Source of the DNA: Armillaria gallica
Lineage: Eukaryota > Basidiomycota > Agaricomycetes > Agaricales > Physalacriaceae
NCBI GenBank assembly: GCA_037576215.1
Contig: JBANDB010000016.1
Location: forward strand, 186,001-250,000
Length of the DNA: 64,000 bases
Direction: 5' to 3'
Both the position numbers and the translations under genes were made by a program. The notes below the pieces were generated by a model. It did no database searches, was not told where the DNA came from, and saw nothing but the letters and a program-made list of their open reading frames with translations. This document shows positions 24,054 through 35,125 of this stretch, in pieces. Within the stretch, counting starts at the first letter, position 1; the number at the start of each line of letters is the position of its first letter.

Positions 24054-27000
24054 TTACATTGCATCCCCAGTCAGCATATCTGCTTGAGTGAACACTGTAG
24101 TGATTGCATTATAATCCTCCTCATTATCCATTGCCAAGTCTTCCATCGTAGGTCCATCATTCATCAAGTCAGAGCTACCTTCTGTCTCCTCCTGCTGTTC
24201 ACCATCATCCTCATCACCTGAGTCATCAGGGGGATCAACAATGCCTATGTTCTGGACACGTCGGGGATCAGCACGAAACTTATGAAAGGCTTTTTTTCGT
24301 TGGGATATTGAACCCCGTTTCGAATTAAATCCCGTACAGGTGTGATATGCTCATTTCCGGCTCGTCTTGGCACATATGATTGAATGTTTTCAGCTTGCAA
24401 AGCATCGCTTATGGCCTTCACCTCGAGAGTGATGTCAGGGTTGGTGTGTTTAGTACCATAGCCAGGAATACTAAACGCCTTGTGGACAGTGCGCATGGCA
24501 TCTCGGAGAGTCCAGATACAGACAGTGATCATGGACAGCCACTTCCAACTCCGATTCGTACCCTTGGCATTGTATATCACCTTGGCCCAGAAATTTTGAT
24601 GTTCCTGAAGGAGATCGACCTCTTTGAACCCATCAGACTGACCAGTCAGGTTGACCAGCCAGTTATCAAGGATTGTATCCCTACCGATGAGTCAGTGTCA
24701 GAGCAGATCAACAGATTCCATTGCACCTACCGAAGAATAGGATCATATGTTTTGAGACAGCCAAGTAATTCGAAGGTAGCATCTGCATATCGTGGCATGG
24801 TTGCCACACCATGCATCATGACCATCCAGACATTAAGGACATTTCTAACATGGCCAATGTTGCCGTGTTTAACTGCATGAACAAATTCAATGTAGAACAG
24901 TGCATCACGGTTATAGAGAATGGTGTTCTCAAGTGTGAAGTCCCGGCTGTCATCTGGCTCACTGCGTAGGCGCTCAAGCTCTTTAGTAGAGAAGAGCTTG
25001 TCAACAACGACTCGTGCTACCCACCTAACCTCATCCAATGTAGTGTTCTTGGCCCATTCTGACATGCTCACTTGTCCACAGTGGATTCAGAAGCCATCAA
25101 TGATGTGCGCTGACAGGGAAATATGAAGAAGTTCGTGAGATGGTCTCCAGGGTGTTGCCTTATTTCCCTTCCAACCGGCAGAGATGGGTTTGCGCCCTAG
25201 CAGAGTATTACTCTCCCACCATAGACCACCAGGTAGATTACCATTAGGCTTTCCCCAGTGCTCATTGGTGACATGCCGACATCCTGCCATCTTTGCATGG
25301 AATAACCCCCAGATACGAGTTGAGGCCTTTATTCCCTCAATGATCTCCTCGCAGTTTCGTCGCGCCGCTTCAATCTTAGGCAAAATAAGAAACTAAAAAA
25401 AAACGAGATGCATATGTTGGTACCACGTACCTTATCCATTAAGGAGTCAGTAAGTAAATCTCCATGAGTAAAGAGAAGTCCATGCTTGACTAGATCCTCG
25501 TCACTGAGCTTGAGGTACTGTGTTAAAATGGTGATATACACTCGGATGGTGCCCTCAATACTGGACTCGTCTATGTGCATGGCTGGCATGGGATAATGTT
25601 CTGTAATGTGTACAAGGATTTGGCGAACAGTGGGGCATGCCTCCAGAGTCTCTAGAAGGTGCTGAAGCTCGGGGACATGCTCAATAGCAAGGCGCATGAT
25701 CTGTCAGAGTGTACAAGCTGTGAGTTCGTCTAAGGTTTGGCGATCGGGAACCGCATGTGTGATGTCCCAGTCAAAAAGAGGGTCAGTCGTCTTCCGTTCT
25801 GGTTTCATAGAAACAGGAACGGTACCATGCGGTAGTCGCTGACGTTCCTCCATACCCCCAAATAAAACGAGGAGTGTAGCAGTGGTTCCGTTATCAAAAT
25901 GATCCTTCAAACCAAAACGCTGCTCTCCGACACGAAATGGGCTGTTCAGGTTATCCCAGACAACACTGCACATACATTCCTGTATGACACCCATTTGTTC
26001 CTTCATACCCTCATTGGACATCTTCTTAATGTGATCGAGAATCGACGTGTATGAGACACATAGACCAGCATGTGCAAGAACTGCAATTTCACGTTTAGCG
26101 GCACCAGATCCAGATAGGAAAAGCCCCATTGTCAGCTGGAAATTATTGGCCTTCTGCAAGTGCAGGATACTAATCATGGCACAGATGCATGTCAACACCT
26201 TTGTTGGACGTCAGAGATCTATCAATCAAGGTTTGCGAAGATCTCACCAATGATTTGTCACGCTGTACTTCCTCGTTCTCATATGCAGCAGTCATCGATG
26301 CGGATGTGAGTGCATCCCATATAGTAGGGGCGGCTGCTTGAAACTCATTGGCTAATTCATCCATGGAGAATGCCTGCAGTAGGTCCAATATTTTTGTTGT
26401 CCATTGACGTGTCATCAATTTTTGAATGGCTTGTCCTTCTCGCTCAAAGGCCCTGCGTAGAACCTCAGAAAAGAATTCCTCTTCTGCCTGCGGCGCCTGT
26501 CTAGAAATAGAACGCATGTACTCTAGCCCGTGATCCAGAGCCCACCGAGTACGATTTGCTGCTGTCTGAGTATCCAATGTTGGTCCCATAAGACTTGCCA
26601 TGAAGTGGCCAATGTTCTTGAATCCCGCACCGCCTTGATCTGTCGGTGTGCAGATGTTCTCCTTCACGGTTTTCCAAGCATTTTCCGTATCCTCTAGCTT
26701 GCGAAGGGTAGCTTCGAGATCCTTCTTTGCTTTATTCGTTGCATTACGACTCTCTTGTATCAGCCGCTGTTCTTCCTTCTGGCGGAGGCGTTCTGCTTCT
26801 GTTGCTGCTATTCTTTCCTCGTGGGTCTGACCACGTCTGGTATGCTTGGATTTGGAACCTTTGGGACGCCCCCGTCTACTGCCAGCAACCTTAGTCACTG
26901 GTGCGATAGGCAGATCTTCCATCCGCACATGTGCAGGTGAAGACTCCGGCGGTAGTGATCGGGATCGTACAGGTGACGCTGTTATCACTGTTGGTATTTG

Positions 27001-27573
27001 AGGGATAGAGGATAGAGATGCAGAGAAAAGATCATTAATATTAGATGGTGTACTAGTAAACACATCTGATGGAGGAGATAAGCGGGAGGAAGGAGGTGGG
27101 AATGGCACAGAGGAGGATGGCAATGACGGCGGTGAGAATTGTGCGGGAGTTTTGGGCGGGGATAGCGAAGTAAATGGAGAAGAGAAAGGTGTAGGAGAAT
27201 GCCGAGGAAGACCACTTGGGGTAGCAGGAAGGAAAAGTGGTCGTGAGAGAGAAGGGTTTTGGTGGCTTGGGCGTGTTGCTGGTGTTGTAGACCTTGCACG
27301 ACCACGACGTGTGGGCGATGAGAAAGGAGTTGAATCCGTGTCTTCTCCATCAGATTCAGAAGATGTTGATGCATTAGAGGTGGCTTCAGAGTGTCGTGAT
27401 GTCGAGGCATGTGGCAAGGGGCTTGATCCAAGATCTGAGCTTGTGGCTGATGCATCGAAAGCAGTTGTGGGCCCCCGAGTCCTAAGTTTCTTAGGAGAGA
27501 AGTGCTTCTGTGGACTTGAGCCTTGAAAGCTTCGCTCTTCAGACGGAGAGCGTGAACGACGCTTGAATACCAT
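24054..27573 (-). pseudogene. DUF6589-family protein, candidate transposase, with AT-hook; lightly decayed
   Basis: Exons on the minus strand: 27573-26248, 26198-25431, 25374-24731 and 24680-24054, about 1,120 residues. The N-terminal 230 residues are Ser/Pro-rich and disordered. An AT-hook (SRRGRPKGSK) lies at about 231-242, then a charged coiled coil to about 305. The DUF6589 region starts with LHLQKANNFQLTMGLFLSG and includes VVWDNLNSPF, HIDESSIEG, THGDLLTDSLMDK, GLFHAKMAGC and a C-terminal FWAKVIYNAKG block, ending in an acidic tail. Lesions: TGA at 25,704 (probably an old Trp or Arg codon), TGA at 25,087 (Arg position), and a one-base shift in the A7 tract at 24,291-24,297. The conserved WDN and GDLLT aspartates could belong to a DDE/RNase H fold; that is inference. 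Confidence 0.72.
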
Positions 27574-27630
27574 ATTGTGGCTGTTGGGAGAACTATTTTG
27601 CCAATTAAAGGACTTCTGGGGCGAATTCAA

Positions 27631-27851
27631 AAAAAATAAAAACATACAGCGTCTTGTATTTTATATCGCTACCACCGAGTATATTTACAGAGAGAAAGGA
27701 GAGATGAAGTTTGGGGGTCTAGGCGGGGTAAGAGATTAAATCGTGGGAATAAATTTGACCGTGCCAGCTCTCGATCATTATGTTCCAGTCCCATCCGCCT
27801 GCCCGAGTTGATCGATTGTCATCAACTGGCGGTGGGACTGGTTCGAGTCTA
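27631..27851 (-). repeat. Right terminal inverted repeat of the 7-kb element
   Basis: Inverted match of 20,859-21,063. It retains CpG at sites where the left copy has CA or TG, for example in GACTCGAACC and CCCACGATTT read inward. Confidence 0.85.
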
Positions 27852-28223
27852 GCTCGTCAGATACCTATAGGTCTATTGTTAGCCGGGAACAAGAGATAGA
27901 GTATTACGGCTTACGCTTCCATCTCTGCACAGGCGTCCTTGAAGCACGCCGCTCCAGCTTCTTCGTGCATAGTAACCATGGTATTGATAACAACAACCGT
28001 GTTTGCGATGCTCTCACATAGAGCTTTGACGTCCTTCTTGTTCTTTCCCCTTTGCTATATGAACGGAAGAGTCAAAATTCGAAAGCAGCAGTCAAAGTAC
28101 CGGTGTACGAGCCTCTAGGAGCTCCATTACGGCCACGGTGACCTTGGCGAGCTTTTCGATATATGGAATTCCAGAGGCTTCGGCGAGGCTGGCGACTTGG
28201 AGACAGGCGTTGAGTGAAGGCAT

Positions 28224-30069
28224 AGTGGTGGGTGGTAAGACGTGTGCTGTAATGGGCGATGCAGACAAGTACCAAGCACGTCAAGCTCGAAGCGCTGTGG
28301 CATCAAGAAGAGGTGCTGTAGAATGAGATAAGATAACAGAAAACCGCAATGATGATGGACACTAACCAAGAATTACGTGACACAAAAAGTGAGCCAAGGC
28401 CTATTGATGTAAGGAGGGAGCATAACTAGACGGGTCATGCCTTTCGATATCCTGGGATCTGTTGAACGAGACATTTAGAAGGGAGCATACAGGTACTCAG
28501 CGCTCAGCTTGCATCGTGAATGTCTGACAGGGAGTTTTTCGTCTAGTACAAAGATGAATATAGTAACGAGAACTTGGATGATGCACCGACAGATACGGGT
28601 TGCAACGCTACTCTCTCTAAATGCCAATCATCTGATGAGACGGTTTATGATAAATACATGAATGCCGAAGTATAAGGACAAGCAGATTAAAGTGATCGAA
28701 ATTCAGAGGGCAAGACAGTGGAAAGACAAAGCTAGCGAATCGAAATAGAGGACTAGCGTGATATCGGTGCTTGCCGCAGCAAAGAATATCTTTTCTTTAT
28801 TGTTGACCGTGATGTACAGAGTAAGTTGTAAGGGAAGAGCGCACCCATGAGAATAATAACGCACCAGGGGCCAGAAAATATCACGCAGAAAAATACTCGT
28901 TGAAAGAGAGTCAGACCATCGGACCAAATTATGAGGTCGAGAATGGAGCTAGAAAGAGCGGTCTGTCCGGCCCGACGAAAAATCGCGCTGATGGCGTGGG
29001 AACTTTCGGATTTTACCCTGTCACTCACCTACTTCCTCCTCCAGCGACTATTTCACCAGCACCCCGTCATGCACCTATGGTCCAGCCGCCACGATAAAAC
29101 TACGACCAAGATGAAACTGCAAGAGCTAGAGCTAGTCACTGCATCCCCTCTGATTCCTTGATGGACTTGCAGTCTGAGCTAGGCGGCGGACCCAAGCTGA
29201 GCGCGAGCGGAGTAGCTTTACCATCCGTGCGTTAACTACTCACTGTCGATTCATCGTGATTTTGACTTCGTCAACAGGCGCGCACGGGTCCCGGACTCAA
29301 ATCCATGTGTACTTCGCAATTTCGTGTCTTCTCCCCATTCGACCTGTCTACGTTCGTCTCATCGCTCTTACTGGACGTTGCCGTGAGAAGCCCCAAACCT
29401 GTACCGCAAATCTCCGAAGCTCAACGACGCCCGTATCCTCTGAACCTTGTTTGGTCCGCGCGCGGTCGTCGGCATCCGGCATCGTTCGACGGATATGAGG
29501 ATGATTGCGCTTCTTGACGAGACACGGACCTTCAAGCTTCAGAAGTCGACCGAGATACACCACCTATACCGTTAGCTAATTGATGTCGGGCATCAAAGTA
29601 GGCAGGAATGGTAGCGGGTATTCAGTGAAGATGCTGCAGTACCATTTCATGACGCTTTAGGGATACATCGAGTGCGTCTCGCACTGTTCTTATCTTCGAA
29701 TTTTTACTAAGAATATCTTGTTTTCTTTGTTCTCCTTCGTCAGGCGTACCCTGTTCATGAGCGGCTTCATGCGGTCTGGGGTACCGAGTTGGTACCGAGC
29801 CCTTCCAACATTATGGCGACGGCCCCGAGCAAGTACAAAGCGACCATACCTCCAGACACGGTGAATCGTCGTTCGTCTTGCAGACGTCTACAAATTCACT
29901 TGTCAAGGGATATTTGTTTTTGGTAAGTTTCCGTCATCATTACGTTCTTTGGTTATCTTATCAGATTCTACAGCACCTCTTCGTAATGCCACAGCGCTGC
30001 GATTCTGCGAGTTAGCGCGCGCTTCTGCATCGCCCTCTACAGCAAAAGTCTCTCTTACTACCAACCACC
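28224..30069. other. Spacer upstream of 4HB copy G
   Basis: Bases 28,224-28,900 show nothing recognised. From about 28,950 the repeated spacer module seen at 9,740, 38,330 and 41,110 begins, and it ends in the shared 4HB leader. Short open frames at 29,256-29,517 lie inside this module. Confidence 0.5.
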
Positions 30070-30748
30070 ATGTCCGTACTCAACTCCTGTCTCAAAGTTG
30101 CTCAGATCGCTGAAGCTTCCAGCGTACCGTACCTCGAGAATGTGGCAAAGGTAGCCGTAATCATCTTCGAGCTACTCGAGGTTTGTGTAATCGTTCTTGA
30201 TCATATGGATGTCGTCGCTTACTCTGTGTTCTACAGCAAAAAGGAAAGAACAGGGAGGATGCAAAGGAGCTCTGTGAGAGCATCGCAAACACGATCGTCG
30301 TCATCGATACCCTCGTTCGTATGCAAGGAGGGCGGGGAGCTCCCTATTTTATGGGGATTTGCGGTGAAATGGAAGGGTGGGTCGCCCTTTTCGTCGGCTA
30401 TCCTTCCGGAACAGCTATTCAACGGTCTGATTACAGGTATCTCCAAGGCATGGCTCAAGATTTGAAGGATACTAAGCGCAAGAACCATGGCATCAAGGGT
30501 GTCTTTAGCGTCAACGAATTCCGAGACGCCATCCAGGCTTACAGGAAGCGTGTCGACGATCTGAAGATGGACTTTTTGGTATGCTTCTACTTCCGATTTC
30601 CCGTGCTGTAGCTCACATTACCTTGCTGTAGATCTATGTAACGAGTGACTGCCTTTTTGAGGTCAAGCGGATACGCCACTCCGAGGAAGATTTCGTGATC
30701 CGGATTCCAAAAAAAACCTCTGCAATCACTGCCTTTTTTTTTTTTTAG
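30070..30748 (+). CDS. 4HB-family protein, intact copy G (short-tail form)
   Basis: Exons 30070-30180, 30237-30376, 30437-30578 and 30632-30748 sum to 510 bases and close a 169-residue frame. Blocks are LKVAQIAEASSVPYLENVAK, ELCESIANTIVVIDTLVRMQ, YLQGMAQDLK and IQAYRKRVDDLKMDFL. The tail is short: DFVIRIPKKTSAITAFFFF, with the Phe residues and the TAG stop produced by a 13-base T-tract. There is no membrane segment. All splice sites are GT-AG. The ATG is in the conserved CCACCATG context shared with other copies. This is the best-preserved short-tail copy, in a CpG-rich stretch, and the best candidate for a functional gene in the middle of the window. Confidence 0.68.
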
Positions 30749-31911
30749 ACCCCTGTCTCCGGTAATCAACGTATACCGTAAATCTTTTTATATTCCTAGA
30801 TTCTGGTGCCTGGTGCTACATATTGATCCGTAGTTCCTGACAGTGTTATAATTATAGCACCGCCCTTGCTCATGTCGATAATTCAATCATCCCTCTTGTC
30901 CACCTGCCGTCTGGGAGCTGTACCAATAATACTGTCAAGATGTCTGCAAGCAACCTCGTCAACGAGGACGGAGTCCTGCGACGGTAAATCTCTGCGTGGA
31001 CTATGTTTCTACACCGTTTTCTTTTGTAAACTCTCGAAGCTGCGCATCAGGTATGGCGAGAAGAGGAGTAGTATAATTATCAATGCACAGACAAACAGCC
31101 TAGCCTATGGCCCTGCGTGGTGCGTGAGGTACTGGAAGAACGATTTTGAGTACATATTCTGGTAACTGTAGCAATCTGTTGCCGCTGAATTCGTCGTATA
31201 GTTGGGTATATGCGCCAGTTATCAGACATCGTTGCGATCCGTTAACCACGTAGCGCGCTGCCGCCTCCCAGCAGTATCTAGAGATGATCTAGTCGCGTGC
31301 CATCGTGTTCAATTATCTCCTGCCTCTCCTGTCGGGACTTCACTTGTTTGTGGGTTCTACAGGCACTAACCCGATCAATTTTCTGTGTTCGATAACCAAT
31401 ATCTAAAGAAAGGAAATTTCCAGAGAGCTCTACATAAGCTAGTATGTACTCGGTTTCTAATAAGCCCAAAGGACTTAGAAACACTATTTTGATACTGTGA
31501 ATCACACGGATAATCCATCGGGATATGCCCAACGTCACGGTCTGGTCTTTCTGTTGCCTAACATCTTGACTTTAGCTCGGTACACTCTCCCTATTGTAGT
31601 CGTTAGTCGATAGCCTACAACTTACATTACTACACAAAACTACGTAAAGGCCAGTACAGCTACCTATGATAGACGTGACTTTTGTCATCAGCAAAAGATC
31701 AATCCGCAATGGACGCCCAGATTGAAAATAAAAGCGGCGCCGCGGGTGCGATTGTGATACGGATCCTTCTTTCGATATTGTTTCCGTCATCTTTCGCGTC
31801 TCGGTCAGCATGCGGTGGATCTCGACGACCGCCAACATTGTGTCGCCGGTTATGCGGATATACAGCACACAAGGGGGCCAGACCATCACCTTCGCAAAGT
31901 GGACAATATGC
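30749..31911. other. Spacer, no gene recognised
   Basis: Only short frames. From about 31,600 it matches the spacers at 14.6 and 61.7 kb (duplication block 2). Confidence 0.4.
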
Positions 31912-33700
31912 ATACCAAGAAGCCATTGACGCGTTTCTTGTAACCTTGGATAGTGTCTTCGACCTTGTAAGAAGCCTTTGTGTCAGTGTGTTTTCCCTGC
32001 ACGTCTTTCAGATCGCTGGCTATGGTAGTGAGATATTCGTCGACTAACCATTGACTGTATAGGGGATACGGCACGCAAGAATGGTGACTGACCCTTCCAT
32101 CTCTGCGCCAATGTCCCGGGAATAGGCTGTTGCTCTTTCCCATGCATATTGACAAGGATCCGGATAACGGAGACTGTATCGGAAGTGCTCTGGCACAGCT
32201 CCTTCACGTCCGTCGCCTTCCTCGTTGTTTGTTTGCTTCTATCGACGGCACAGAGCCACAGGCAAGAATTAAACCGGCGGAAAGGGTATGCATACCTCGA
32301 GTAACTCTATGACGGCTGCTGCGACCTTGGCGAGCTTCTCGACGTATGATATACAAGAAACCCCGACGAGACTGGCGGTTTGGAGGAAGGCGTCGAGAGC
32401 GTACAGGGTGGCGTGTTCTTGGTAACAAGTGCTGTAGAGGATAGGCGTCTATCATAGCGGCGATAGGAAAATGTGCTGTAAGACGATGTCAGATAATTCT
32501 AGACCTGCATTCCGTGAATGCGTACCAAATTCAGTGCTATACGTAACATGAGGAGGAATTAACAGTGTTCAAGAAGGCAGACCATCGAGAATAATGCATT
32601 TTTCATGGACAAAATCTTAAGACGATGACAACGCTCAACTCAAGGCGTTCTAAAATTGGGAGGCTACCTTTTAGGCTTCAAGCAAGGCCAGCGATAGCGT
32701 AAATGAGCGATATATATGGATAACGAGTTGAAAGGAGCGCACTAATAGTCTCCGGATAACGGTATATCTGCTGGATCCAATTACCGAAGAAGCATGATTC
32801 ATGCTGTAACAGTATAGATATCGATGTGAGAATGAAGAAGGACGGTATTGGGCCACGATCACCGAGCTGATTGTTAATGCAAATGGCCGTTGGAGCGGTT
32901 TATGACTTGCGTGGGAGTTTTATGGGACTCAGATTGCCCTGATCAACATTTGAAGGGCAAGACCATCGCGGGTCAGGGTCGGTGGATGCGAGTTGAGGAT
33001 AATCATGATAGTGTAGAGGATTACTTAGCGCAGCAGTGGAGTCCGATGATTTCCAGGAGACTGGTTCGCTCTGGTCGCGCCATTTGTGATTGTACAATGA
33101 GCAGAAGTCTTTTGTTTCTTGTTTATGCGATGTACAGAGTCAGTTCGGAAGGGATGAGCATACCCACTAGAGTAGAAGCGCACCAGGTGTAGAGAAACAT
33201 CACACAGAAAGTAGTCGTTATAGTAAGTAATACGACACCAAGTCGTGGTGGAGGCGGGATCAACGACTTGCTTCGAGTCCGGCCCGATGAGAAATCGCGT
33301 CGATGGCGTGGGAACCTTCGGAGCTTTTAATCCCGGTGCCTTTCTTCCCCGCGTCGATAATCAAGCCTTCCCAGGCCGTGCACCCGGGCCACCACGCTGA
33401 TCACATTGTCGAAAAGTCATTCAAGGCCCAGTCGCTTACTCCAACATTTCCCCCTATTCTTTCAAGCAGACGACTCGATGGACCTGCGAAGAGGAAAGGC
33501 TTTAAGTTGACCGGAAGCTGAAGGAACGTGTGAGGGGCGTTTCTTTTTGATCATCCGTTTAGCCATCTGCGCTGTCTATCACACATACAAGGTGCATCGA
33601 CTAGTGGCGATGGAGTTATCTTGATTTTGATATTGTCGACGGAAGAACTGCGTGCTTCTCCGTTGCTCTTCCTTGGGACAGCTCATTCGTCTACCATGCA
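31600..33700. repeat. Segmental duplication block 2, copy 2 (CpG-rich)
   Basis: Matches 14,640-16,520 plus 17,829-18,260 and 61,700-63,990. At 33,283-33,300 it carries the uninterrupted target site of the 1.3-kb element. It keeps many CpG sites that are TpG or CpA in the other two copies. Confidence 0.7.
31912..32406 (-). pseudogene. 4HB-family pseudogene (copy H)
   Basis: Exon 1 (32406-32296, the standard 111 bases) begins with CTG where ATG is expected, then FLQTASLVGVSCISYVEKLAK. Exon 2 has VKELCQSTSDTVSVIRILV and exon 3 YLTTIASDLKDVQGKHTDTK, with a shortened end (QGYKKRVNGFL). Loss of the start codon and shortening of exon 3 suggest it is not expressed as a normal product. Confidence 0.6.
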
Positions 33701-34392
33701 TTGATGATGCCTAGTTTGCTATCGTACCTTTTTCAGCTCATCCGTGACCATCGGGGGGTAACGTCGTTCCGTGGAATCGGCGCGCTTGGGAGTGGTACCC
33801 GCGGATATCTCAATGAATCGATACGGCATGGGACTGTCGAGCAAGACATGCCCCAGGTTCCATCGGCCGACGTCGTGACCTTGTTCAACCTCATCCTGAA
33901 TTGGTGATTTGCCATCTAGAGAGAGAGGCTTCAAAGCCGTGCATGGGCGGGGTGGCGTCGAGTGCGAGCTTTGACTGGGGTGCTCGAATGTGCATCCAGT
34001 AAGCCTCGCTACATTCTTATCCTCCGATATCTACGAACTGACCCTTTATTCTCCCTTGCCAGACCTACATTCACGTCCAGTGACACTTTCCAACACTACA
34101 GCAAAAGCCTTGAACAAAGGAATGCGAGTATGAAGCACCCATAGCTGGGTCGACTACATCTCAAAGATCTCAAGTACTGATCCGAAAGACGTCGTAAATC
34201 CTCGTTTGCCTTGAGATGTCTATGATCCCTCATTCATCTGTCGCAGGATATCACTCTCGGTGAGTCGATCGTTATGACGATATTCAGTTATCTTATCAGA
34301 TCTTACAGTACCTTTCCCTCATGGTACGAGTTTGACGCGCGCTTCTGCATCGCCCTCCACAGCACAAGTCTTCCATCTTACCACTAACCACG
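32412..34392. other. Spacer between copies H and I
   Basis: To about 33,700 this is duplication block 2. From 33,700 to 34,000 it diverges from the 18-kb copy at the point where the BTB remnant would begin, so the BTB part is lost here. The last 250 bases are the shared 4HB upstream block (compare 5,640-5,877). Confidence 0.45.
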
Positions 34393-35125
34393 ATGTCCGC
34401 CCTCAACGCCTGTCTCCAAGTCGCACGTCTCGCCGAAGCCGCAGGCGACAGTGCTCCATACCTCGAGAGCATGGCCAAGGTCGCCGTACTCGTCGTCAAG
34501 CTCCTTGATGTTCGGTTTACTATACTTCGCCTTACAGACGTTGTCGCTGACTTTTTGCTCTACAGCAAAAGGCAAAAAAACAAGGAAAGTGCCAAGGAGC
34601 TATGCGAGAGCGTCGCAGACAGGATTCTCGTCATCAACGACCTCGTTCGTATGCAAGGAGAAGGGGGGACTTCGTGTTTTATCGATATCTGCCGAGAAAT
34701 GGAAGGGTGGGTTGTCGTTTTTATTTGCTGTCGTTATTCAACAGTTACTCAATAGTCTGGTTACAGGTATCTTCAAGGCATGGCTCAAGATTTGAATGAT
34801 ATTAAGCGGAAACACCGTGGTATCAAAGCTGTCTTCAGTGTCGACGAATTTCGAGACGCCATTCAGGTTTACAGGAGGCATGTAGATGATTTGAAGATGG
34901 ACTTTCTGGTAACATTCCCGCTTCCAGATTTTCTGTGCCGGATCTCACATTCCTGTATAGATCCATTCAGTGGTTGACTGCCGTTTGGAGGTCACGCAGA
35001 TACACTGCCTATTGAAGAAGAATGCGGTGGCTCAGGCTGTCGTAGCTCACTCGGAGGAGTTTGTTTTCTGGGTCCCGAAAAAGCCTGCTGTAATCACTGC
35101 TTTTTTTTGTAACCCTGCTCTCTGA
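34393..35125 (+). pseudogene. 4HB-family gene with one frameshift (copy I)
   Basis: Exons 34393-34509, 34566-34706, 34767-34908 and 34961-35125 all have intact splice sites. Exon 2 is 141 rather than 140 bases because of an extra base in an A-run near 34,574-34,581, which throws the frame out just before KELCESVADRILVINDLV. Everything else is open, ending FVFWVPKKPAVITAFFCNPAL and TGA. Exon 1 has a two-codon insertion (AEAAGDSAPYLES). A single recent lesion, or a sequencing error in a homopolymer, could explain the shift. Confidence 0.65.

Larger units (their letters stand above)
20859..27851. mobile_element. 6,993-bp DNA transposon with RecQ-like helicase/bromodomain and DUF6589 genes
   Basis: Long inverted ends: the first roughly 105 bases at each end align (20,859-20,963 with 27,851-27,747), sharing GACTGGAACATAATGATCG. 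A second block (21,030-21,062 with 27,664-27,631) gives a total repeat of about 205 bases. The outermost bases are TAGACTC. The flanking duplication is 9 bases, GCTTGTCAG (20,850-20,858) and GCTCGTCAG (27,852-27,860), with one CpG-type change. The repeat holds an internal palindrome, AGTTGAT/ATCAACT. Two convergent genes fill the interior with their stop codons 8 bp apart. The nine-base duplication and long inverted ends recall Mutator-like elements, but I see no MULE transposase. DUF6589 is the candidate transposase by elimination. Confidence 0.85.
20505..28223 (-). pseudogene. 4HB-family gene split by a 7-kb transposon (copy F)
   Basis: Minus-strand exons: 28223-28113 (LQVASLAEASGIPYIEKLAK), 28054-27915 (ALCESIANTVVVINTM), and the first 13 bases of exon 3 at 27864-27852. 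The element at 20,859-27,851 follows. Exon 3 continues from the second target copy (20858) to 20718 with SLAQDLKGEIERKHTGIKGF and ends INDLKTDFL at a GT donor. Exon 4 is 20663-20505, with EFVIRIATKHAVFFFF before a TAG. Without the element and one target copy the reading frame would be open throughout, so the gene was probably intact when hit. Exon 1 uses a GC or shifted donor. Confidence 0.75.

Noticed and set aside
27152..27526. 124-codon plus-strand frame
   Set aside because: Antisense of the Ser/Pro-rich N-terminus of the DUF6589 gene.
20859..27851. Helitron, suggested by the helicase gene
   Set aside because: Helitrons lack inverted ends and target duplications; both are clear here. The helicase is RecQ-like, with no Rep domain seen.
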